Positions 34,344 through 40,604 of a DNA stretch of 64,000 bases are shown one piece after another. The notes beneath the pieces were generated by a model. The model ran no database searches and was not told the origin of the DNA. It worked only from the letters and a program-made list of their open reading frames with translations. Source of the stretch: Actinomadura violacea (GTDB lineage: Bacteria; Actinomycetota; Actinomycetes; Streptosporangiales; Streptosporangiaceae). The stretch spans positions 248,001 to 312,000 of the forward strand of contig NZ_JAGEPF010000003.1 of assembly GCF_017573465.1 (NCBI RefSeq), written 5' to 3'. The position numbers and the translations under genes are program-made. Each line of letters begins with the position of its first letter. Within the stretch, counting starts at the first letter, position 1.

Positions 34344-35296
34344 AATAGGGAGGCGTAGACGGCGCGGCCGCCGTCGGTGACGATCTGCCCGGCCAGGTGC
34401 GGGCTCGTGACGGTTGACAGCCGCAGGTCGAGGTAGCGTTCCTCCTCCTGCACGTCGGCGGGCTCGTCGAGTGCGGCGGTGGCGATCCGTGCGGCGATCC
34501 CGGTGAGGCGGTCGGTGCGGTCGCGGTCCAGGGCGGCGCGCAGTTCGGCGAGGGTTCCGGCGTCGTAGGGGGCGGCGGGCACGGGCCCGGGTTCGGTGCG
34601 CCAGGCGGCGACGCCGTAGGCGAAGCACGCCAGCGCGGGCCACATCTCGGCGAAGTAGCGCGGGTCGGGGCACAGTTCCAGGCCGGCGAAGCGGCCGGCG
34701 ACCAGGAACAGCGCGCCGACCTGTCCGGGCTGCGGTTCCAGGCGGCTCTGGAACTGGGTGAGGACGGGCCGCTTGCGCGACAGGATCTGCTCGAGGTGGC
34801 CGCGGCGGGGCAGCCCGCAGCGGTGGTTGAGGTCGGCGATGTCGTCCCACAGCTTGGCGTAGCCGTGCACGCCGCGCAGTTGCAGGGCGCGGGCGCGCAG
34901 TTCGCCGGGCAGCACGAAGAACCACTGGTCGCGGCCGGTGAGGTAACCGCCCTGGGTCTGCTGGACGCAGCAGGCGTCCTCGAACAGCAGTTTCTGGCCG
35001 GGGCCGAGGAGCGCCGAGCGGCACAGCGCGTGGTTCTGGGCGGCGTCCTGGACGTAACCGATGTGCAGGGGGACGATCGCGACGCCGGCGGGGGCGCCGT
35101 TGCGCAGTTCGAGGCGTCCATAGCCGGTGACGCGCGACAGCTTCAGTCCGGTGCGCGGCGGCACGAAGCCGGGACGGGCGGGGCCGGAGACGGGCACCAT
35201 GGTGAGCGCGCCGGCCTGCTGCGGGGTCCCGAGGCGGTGCCCGGCGAGGCTGAGCGGGCCGGGCAGGAGTGTGTCGAGCGCCGTCATCTCGGTCAT
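34334..35296 (-). CDS. ARPP-1-like domain protein
   Basis: 320-residue soluble protein of an uncharacterised family. The N-terminal ~150 residues follow the ARPP-1 pattern: an opening beta hairpin (AGALTMVPVSG), GYGRLELRN, and GPGQKLLFEDACCVQ in the place of the usual VPxGxxxxVxCVE motif. C-terminal half is helical (LRAALDRDRTDRLTGIAARI). ARPP-1 proteins were named from genomic neighbourhoods with ADP-ribosylglycohydrolases and stress/RNA-repair genes (established by comparative genomics, no biochemistry that I know). AAAGGAGC precedes the ATG. It follows the VWA gene by 109 bases on the same strand, so the two probably work together. Family assignment is by pattern only. Confidence 0.55.
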   Translation of the reverse strand: MTEMTALDTLLPGPLSLAGHRLGTPQQAGALTMVPVSGPARPGFVPPRTGLKLSRVTGYGRLELRNGAPAGVAIVPLHIGYVQDAAQNHALCRSALLGPGQKLLFEDACCVQQTQGGYLTGRDQWFFVLPGELRARALQLRGVHGYAKLWDDIADLNHRCGLPRRGHLEQILSRKRPVLTQFQSRLEPQPGQVGALFLVAGRFAGLELCPDPRYFAEMWPALACFAYGVAAWRTEPGPVPAAPYDAGTLAELRAALDRDRTDRLTGIAARIATAALDEPADVQEEERYLDLRLSTVTSPHLAGQIVTDGGRAVYASLFAR

Positions 35297-35405
35297 GCGG
35301 TGCTCCTTTCGTTCGGGCGGGCGGCCCTCGGGCGCGACACGGGACGCATGCGGCCGCGCGCGGCCGGTGCCGCGTGGTGGTGGGCCTCGTGGTGGTGGGG
35401 CCGGA

Positions 35406-36752
35406 TCAGGCGGCGATGGCGGTGGTGAGGTCGGCGGCCCGCCGGTCCAGGACGTCCAGGCGGGCGTGCAGGGCGGTGTCCAGCCAGGGGCTGCCCGCGT
35501 CGCAGTGCGCGAACATCCAAGGCAGCAGGGCGGTGAAGTCGTCCTGGTGCCAGAACCCGCGCTGCGGCAGGGACGGGTCGGGGCGGCGCAGCGCCAGGTC
35601 GTCGGCGGCGCTGAACAGGGCGTGGCAGAACACCACGGGGGTGGTGACGCCGGCGCGGGGCAGGGTCGCGGTGACGCGGGCGAGGTCGCCGGGGAAGCGG
35701 TTCTCGTAGCCGTCGGAGACGACGGCGACCAGGTCGGGGCCGGTGCCGAGGGCGTCCAGGACCCCGGCGGCCAGGTCGGTGGCGCCGCGCGGGGCGCGTT
35801 CGTCGCCGCCGACCTCGACGACCTCGAGCCGGTCGCACACCTGCGACAGCAGCATCCGCAGCGCCGCGGCCTGCGACAGCACGGCCCATTCGCGTTCGCC
35901 GTAGCCGCGCATGGACGCCGAGGCGTCCAGGACGAGCGCGACGGTGCCGGCGAAGCGGGGGAAGGCGCGGGCGGCGGCGTCGAGTTGGCGGCCGAGGGCG
36001 GCGTGCAGGTCCGCGGCGGGGCCGCCCCGGTACAGGTGGACGAGGGTGGCGGCGATGTCGCCGCGGTTGGTGGCGGTGACGGTCGCGGGGTGTTCGCGGG
36101 CGGTGTCGAGGGCGAGGGCGGGCCGGTCGGGTAGCGCCGGGGCGGCGCCGGGCGCCGCGCCGGCGGCGGGCGCGGGGGCGTAGAGGGCCTGGACGCGGGC
36201 GGGCGCGGCGGCGGGTGCGGCGAGGAAGCGCAGCAGCCGGCGCCGCAGGTAGTCCGAGCCGGTGTCGCCGTCGTCGATGCGGCGGGCGCAGCCGCGCGCG
36301 GCGGTCTTGCCGAGCGCGTGCTCGAAGCAGTCGAGCAGGGCGGGGCGGCGGGCGGCGATGAGCGCGTCGGCGTCGGGGTGCTCGAGCACGAACCGCAGCA
36401 CGGTGCGGGTGGTGTGCTTGTGGTTGGCGCGCAGCCGCCGCAGCGCGAGCAGGACGGTGATGACGTGCGCGGGCGGCAGCGCGAGGGTCAGGACGCGGGC
36501 GAGGCGCGCGAGGGTGCCGCGGGTGGGGTCGTCGAGGCCGGCCTGGGAGGCCGCGAGGGTCTGCAGCAGGACGCGGGCGCGCTGCCAGGGCAGCGCGCCG
36601 GGCGCGAGGGCCAGCAGCGCGTAGTGCTCGGGGCCGGCGGCGTGGGCGGCGCGGTGCAGGTCCGCGTCGTCCCAGCGCAGGGTGCCGCCCCGGGGCAGGG
36701 TGAGGGCGGTGTCGTGGGTCTGCAGATGGGTGAGGAGCGTGGGGGTGTCCAT
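35406..36752 (-). CDS. helical-repeat plus VWA-domain protein (TROVE/Ro60-like architecture)
   Basis: 448-residue protein. Residues 1-185 are predominantly helical with several repeats and basic patches (ALRRLRANHKHTTRTVLRF, AARGCARRI); an Ala/Pro-rich linker (180-210) leads to a VWA domain with a complete MIDAS: DASAS at 276-280, Thr325 and Asp347 in VSDGYEN. Ro60 proteins have the same order, a HEAT-like RNA-binding ring then VWA, and chaperone damaged or noncoding RNA. The homology is not certain, and a MoxR-partner VWA protein is the alternative, but no MoxR gene is present. The start codon is in a hairpin (36749-36776). Confidence 0.6.
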   Translation of the reverse strand: MDTPTLLTHLQTHDTALTLPRGGTLRWDDADLHRAAHAAGPEHYALLALAPGALPWQRARVLLQTLAASQAGLDDPTRGTLARLARVLTLALPPAHVITVLLALRRLRANHKHTTRTVLRFVLEHPDADALIAARRPALLDCFEHALGKTAARGCARRIDDGDTGSDYLRRRLLRFLAAPAAAPARVQALYAPAPAAGAAPGAAPALPDRPALALDTAREHPATVTATNRGDIAATLVHLYRGGPAADLHAALGRQLDAAARAFPRFAGTVALVLDASASMRGYGEREWAVLSQAAALRMLLSQVCDRLEVVEVGGDERAPRGATDLAAGVLDALGTGPDLVAVVSDGYENRFPGDLARVTATLPRAGVTTPVVFCHALFSAADDLALRRPDPSLPQRGFWHQDDFTALLPWMFAHCDAGSPWLDTALHARLDVLDRRAADLTTAIAA

Positions 36753-36776
36753 GATTGTTCGCCTCCGCAATCATGG
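36749..36776 (-). promoter_or_regulatory. start-codon hairpin in the leader of the VWA gene
   Basis: On the minus strand CCATGATTG and CAATCATGG form a perfect 9-bp stem with a 10-base loop that contains GGAGG, the only ribosome site; the ATG start lies in the 3' arm. This could hide the start codon in RNA (thermometer or protein-controlled) or be a DNA operator. Confidence 0.6.
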
Positions 36777-36830
36777 ATTTTAGGAACGCCGTGGAGTGCC
36801 TCGACACTCATTTTTCCCGTGAGCGCCGCG

Positions 36831-37556
36831 CTATGCCTCCTCGGCGGAGCCGGCGCCCGTGCCAGACCGGGTGCCGGACGGGGTACCGGAGGCGGGTGCG
36901 ACGGCGTAGTCGCCGATGCCGTGCTCCAGCATGTCGAAGACGCGGGCGGCGGAGGCGTACACGTCCTCACGCATCTCTTCGAGCGTCTCGCCGGCGCGTT
37001 TGCGGGCGGCGATCTCCTGGATCAGGGCGCCCTGGGCGGCGTAGATCATCGCGGCGGCGGCGCGGGGGGCGATGTCGTCGGGGCCGGCGCCGGTCTCCTC
37101 CGCGAGCAGGGCGGCGAGCTCGTCCTTCAGTTCCTCGCCGAGTTCGCGCATGCGGGCGGTGAGGGCGGGGCTGTCGTGGACGGTCTGCATCCAGATCTCC
37201 GAGCCCTCGTGGAACGCGGTGCGGTAGGAGCGCTCGTCCAGGCCCTCGAAGAAGCGCCGGCGGAACAGCGCGACGACGCCCTCGCCGGGGCGCCGGTCGT
37301 GGAAGGCGTCGGCGGCGGTGTCGTGGATCTCGTCCTGGCGGTCGAAGAACAGGTCCTCTTTGGTCCTGAAGTAGTTGAAGACCGTGTTGACCGAGACATC
37401 GGCGGTGCGGGCGACGTCGGCGACGGTGACGTTGTCGAAGCCGCGGGTGATGAACAGCCCGGTGGCGATGTCGGCGATGCGGCGGCGGGTCTCGCGCTTC
37501 TTGCGCTCGCGCAGCCCCGGCTCGGGTTCGGGGCGCCGGTCGATCTCCTTGCCCAT
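36831..37556 (-). CDS. TetR/AcrR regulator of the DrrAB-type exporter
   Basis: 241-residue regulator: HTH at about residues 20-65 (DNVTVADVARTADVSVNTVFNYFRTKEDLF), a long helical ligand domain, and a disordered Gly/Ser/Thr-rich tail. Divergent from the ABC pair at 37656, with two overlapping 22-bp dyads in the 99-base gap. The expected mode is repression of the exporter until drug binding. Confidence 0.9.
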   Translation of the reverse strand: MGKEIDRRPEPEPGLRERKKRETRRRIADIATGLFITRGFDNVTVADVARTADVSVNTVFNYFRTKEDLFFDRQDEIHDTAADAFHDRRPGEGVVALFRRRFFEGLDERSYRTAFHEGSEIWMQTVHDSPALTARMRELGEELKDELAALLAEETGAGPDDIAPRAAAAMIYAAQGALIQEIAARKRAGETLEEMREDVYASAARVFDMLEHGIGDYAVAPASGTPSGTRSGTGAGSAEEA

Positions 37557-37580
37557 GCCCCGAATCCTACCTTCGCTGAC

Positions 37581-37619
37581 GTCACTGAAAACTTGGTGTG
37601 ACTGCAAATTTGGGGTTAC
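37581..37619. promoter_or_regulatory. tandem TetR operators before the DrrA-like gene
   Basis: Two 22-bp imperfect dyads share an arm: GTCAC(N12)GTGAC at 37581-37602 and GTGAC(N12)GTTAC at 37598-37619, the second centred on AAATTT. Phasing is 17 bases, as for cooperatively bound TetR dimers. Confidence 0.6.
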
Positions 37620-37655
37620 TCTATTGACGTCGCCCATCCCCCATCGGAGGTCAAC

Positions 37656-38603
37656 GTGATCGAGGCGCGCGGGCTCGCCCGCACCTTCACCGGCAAGCAC
37701 GGCACGGTCGAGGCCGTGCGCGGCGTGGACCTGTCGGTCGCGCCCGGCGAGATCGTCGGGTTCCTCGGCCCCAACGGCGCCGGGAAGACCACCACGCTGC
37801 GGATGCTGACGACGCTGCTCGCGCCGACCGCCGGCACCGCGACGGTGGCGGGGCACGACCTGCGCGCCGACCCGGGCGAGGTGCGGCGCCGCATCGGGTA
37901 CGTCGCGCAGGGCGGCGGCACCGACCCGTCGATCCCGGCCGGCGAGGAGCTGGACCTGCAGGCCCGCCTGTACGGGGTGGACGGCCGCGCCGAGCGGATC
38001 GCGAAGCTGTGCGCGCGGCTGGAGCTGGAGGGCCTGCAGGAGCGGCCGTGCGCCGCGCTGTCGGGCGGGCAGCGGCGGCGGCTGGACATCGCGCTGGGGC
38101 TGGTGCACCGTCCGCCGCTGCTGTTCCTGGACGAGCCGACGACCGGCCTGGACCCGCAGAGCCGCGGGAACCTGTGGGAGCACATCCGCTCGATGCGCGC
38201 CGAGGACGGCACGACGGTCTTCCTGACCACCCACTACCTGGACGAGGCGGACGCGCTCTGCGACCGGCTGCTGATCATCGACCAGGGCCGGATCGTCGCG
38301 GCGGGCACGCCCGCGGAGCTGAAGCGCCGCGTCGCCGGGGACGTGGTGACCCTGGAGCTCGCCGACCCGGCGGGCGCGGCGCCGGCCCGCGAGGCGCTGT
38401 CGCGGCATCCGTCGGTGCGGGAGGCGGTGGTGGCCGCCGGCGTCGTCCGGCTGACCGTCGAGGACGGCGAGCGGCAGCTGATGGGGCTGGTGCGGGCCCT
38501 GGACTCGGCGGGGGTGGAGCTGGCGTCGCTGAATCTGGCCCGGCCCACCCTCGACGACGTGTTCCTCACCGTCACCGGCCGCTCCCTGCGCGACGCCGCC
38601 TGA
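37656..38603 (+). CDS. ABC transporter ATPase, DrrA/daunorubicin-resistance type
   Basis: 315-residue ATPase: Walker A GPNGAGKTT near residue 46, signature LSGGQRRRLDIALGL, Walker B LLFLDEPTTGLDPQ, H-loop TTHYLDEADALCDR, and the DrrA C-terminal extension ending in LARPTLDDVFLTVTGR. GTG start with GGAGG 5 bases upstream. Forms an exporter with the DrrB-type permease 63 bases downstream, controlled by the divergent TetR. Substrates of relatives are amphipathic antibiotics; here unknown. Confidence 0.93.
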   Translation: MIEARGLARTFTGKHGTVEAVRGVDLSVAPGEIVGFLGPNGAGKTTTLRMLTTLLAPTAGTATVAGHDLRADPGEVRRRIGYVAQGGGTDPSIPAGEELDLQARLYGVDGRAERIAKLCARLELEGLQERPCAALSGGQRRRLDIALGLVHRPPLLFLDEPTTGLDPQSRGNLWEHIRSMRAEDGTTVFLTTHYLDEADALCDRLLIIDQGRIVAAGTPAELKRRVAGDVVTLELADPAGAAPAREALSRHPSVREAVVAAGVVRLTVEDGERQLMGLVRALDSAGVELASLNLARPTLDDVFLTVTGRSLRDAA

Positions 38604-38666
38604 CCCGGCCCTGCGGGCCGGCACGAGAAGTCCGATTTCACGGAAGACGAGAGAAGGAGGACCGCG

Positions 38667-39437
38667 ATGTCCTTGGGACGGACCGCCGCCGACACCCGGC
38701 TGGTGTTCGGCCGGTATCTACGGCAGACGCTGCGCAGCAAGGTCGCGGTGGTGTTCGGCGCGGTGCAGCCGCTGCTGTACCTGGTGCTGTTCGGGCCGCT
38801 GCTGTCGCGGCTGGTGGACGTGCGCGGGTTCGGCGCCGGCAACGCCTGGCAGGTGTTCGTGCCGGGCGTGCTGATCCAGCTGGGGCTGTTCGGCGCCGGG
38901 TTCGTCGGGTTCGGGCTGATCGGCGACCTGCGGTCGGGGGTGGTGGAGCGGATGCGGGTGACGCCGGTGAGCCGCACCGCGCTGCTGCTGGGCCGGGTGC
39001 TGCGCGACACGGCCGTCGTCGCGTTCCAGGCCGTGATGCTGGTGGCGGTCGGGCTGGCGCTCGGGCTGCGCGCGCCGGCGGGCGGCATCGCCGTCGGGCT
39101 GCTGTTCGTGGTGTCGCTGTCGGTCGCGGTCGCCTCGCTGTCGTACGTGCTGGCGATGGCGACGCGCAGCGAGGACGCGTTCGCGCCGCTGCTGTCGGCG
39201 GTGACGCTGCCGCTGATGCTGCTGTCGGGGATCCTGCTGCCGATGAGCCTGGCGCCGGGCTGGCTGGATGTGGTGTCGCGGTGCACGCCGTTCCGGTACG
39301 TGGTGGACGCGACGCGGGCGGCGTTCCTCGGCGACTACGCGACGGCGGCGGTCGCCGAGGGCGCGCTGGTCGCGGCGGTGCTGCTGGTGGTGTCGGTGTG
39401 GCTGGGCGCCCGCCGGTTCCGCGCCGAGAACGCCTGA
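38667..39437 (+). CDS. ABC-2 type permease, DrrB-like
   Basis: 256-residue membrane protein with six transmembrane helices and the ABC-2 signature around SLAPGWLDVVSRCTPFRYVVDATRAAFLGD at the C-terminal side (only the beginning and end are diagnostic). GAAGGAGG lies 6 bases before the ATG. Membrane partner of the DrrA-like ATPase. Convergent with the EamA gene. Confidence 0.92.
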   Translation: MSLGRTAADTRLVFGRYLRQTLRSKVAVVFGAVQPLLYLVLFGPLLSRLVDVRGFGAGNAWQVFVPGVLIQLGLFGAGFVGFGLIGDLRSGVVERMRVTPVSRTALLLGRVLRDTAVVAFQAVMLVAVGLALGLRAPAGGIAVGLLFVVSLSVAVASLSYVLAMATRSEDAFAPLLSAVTLPLMLLSGILLPMSLAPGWLDVVSRCTPFRYVVDATRAAFLGDYATAAVAEGALVAAVLLVVSVWLGARRFRAENA

Positions 39438-39461
39438 TCGCTTCTGCGGCCCGCCCCGCCG

Positions 39462-40481
39462 TCAGTGCCGGGCGTCGGCGGGCACCGCGCCGCCGGCGCC
39501 CGCCGCGCCTGTCCGCTCGTCCGCGGGGTCCGCGGCGAGCGGGGCGGGCGGGACGGCGGCGCGCTGGGCGATGTAGGCGCCGGCCAGGACGATCGCGCCG
39601 CCGGCCATCTGCACGGGGGCGAGGCGTTCACCGAGCGCGGCCCAGGCGATGAGGGTGGCGGCGACGGCCTCGGTGTAGCAGATGGCGCCGCCGACCTGCG
39701 CGGACAGCCGGTGCAGCCCGGCGATGCCGGTGAGGTAGGCCAGCACGGTGCTGACCAGCGCGATCCAGGCGACCAGGGCCCAGCCGGGGGCGGTGTGGCC
39801 GCCGACGGGGACGGCGGAGCCGAGCACCCGCCAGGGCAGCGCCCACGGGGTGGCGAGGGCGGCGAGCGCGGCCGCGGCGACGACACTTCCGGCGGTGGTG
39901 ATGACGAGGGGGTCGACGCATCCGGCGAGGCGGTCGACCAGCAGGAAGTAGGACGCCTGGCAGGCGGCGGCGCCGAGCCCGGCGGCCAGGCCGAGCGGGT
40001 CCAGGCCGAGGCCCGTCCACACCTGGACGACCAGGGCGAGGCCCGCCATCGCGACGACGACCCCGGCGGCCGCGGTGCGGTGCACGGGGGTGCGGCGAAC
40101 GAGCCGCAGCCATACCAGCACCATGACGGGGCCGGTGAACTCCAGCAGGATCGCCACGCCGACGGGCAGCCGGGACGCGGCGAGGTAGTAGCAGGCCTGG
40201 CATCCGGCGACGCCGGTCAGCCCGTAGGCGGTGAGCCGCCCGAGGTGGGGGCGCAGCTGGGCGCGCAGCGGCCGGGCGCCGCGGCGGGCCCGCGCCGCGA
40301 GGGCGATCGGGACCAGCGCCAGCGCGGACACGGTGATGCGCAGCCATACCGCCTGCAGCGGGTCCAGGCCGCCTTCGATGAGTGCCTTGCCGAACGGCCC
40401 GGACGCCCCGAAGCACACCGAGGAGAACACCGCCAGCGCGACGCCCTGGGCGCGGGTGCGCGCCGCCGCGTCGACGCCCAT
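39462..40481 (-). CDS. EamA/DMT-superfamily permease (RhtA-like)
   Basis: 339-residue membrane protein with two EamA repeats of five transmembrane helices (FSSVCFGASGPFGKALIEGG opens repeat 1; ACQASYFLLVDRL opens repeat 2). RhtA relatives export amino acids. GGAGAAGG lies upstream of the ATG. C-terminal 30 residues are Ala/Pro-rich. Convergent with the DrrB gene. Confidence 0.9.
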   Translation of the reverse strand: MGVDAAARTRAQGVALAVFSSVCFGASGPFGKALIEGGLDPLQAVWLRITVSALALVPIALAARARRGARPLRAQLRPHLGRLTAYGLTGVAGCQACYYLAASRLPVGVAILLEFTGPVMVLVWLRLVRRTPVHRTAAAGVVVAMAGLALVVQVWTGLGLDPLGLAAGLGAAACQASYFLLVDRLAGCVDPLVITTAGSVVAAAALAALATPWALPWRVLGSAVPVGGHTAPGWALVAWIALVSTVLAYLTGIAGLHRLSAQVGGAICYTEAVAATLIAWAALGERLAPVQMAGGAIVLAGAYIAQRAAVPPAPLAADPADERTGAAGAGGAVPADARH

Positions 40482-40591
40482 CGCCGCCCCCTTCTCCGGT
40501 CCAGGAGCATCGTGCCATAACGGTCATTACATGGGGAGGGCGGGGACCGTCCGGACGAACGCGACATGCCGGACACTCCGCCGGGGAGGAC

Positions 40592-40597
40592 TACTAT
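40592..40597 (+). promoter_or_regulatory. -10 box, leaderless promoter of the pseudo-AAA gene
   Basis: TACTAT, the best -10 match in the window, ends 7 bases before the GTG at 40605 and decides that start over an ATG 13 codons earlier. Confidence 0.6.
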
Positions 40598-40604
40598 TCG
40601 CCGG

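Noticed and set aside
36831..38624. Extended minus-strand frame joining the TetR gene to sequence antisense to the DrrA gene
   Set aside because: The part beyond 37556 is antisense to a clear ABC ATPase; the TetR begins at the ATG at 37556.
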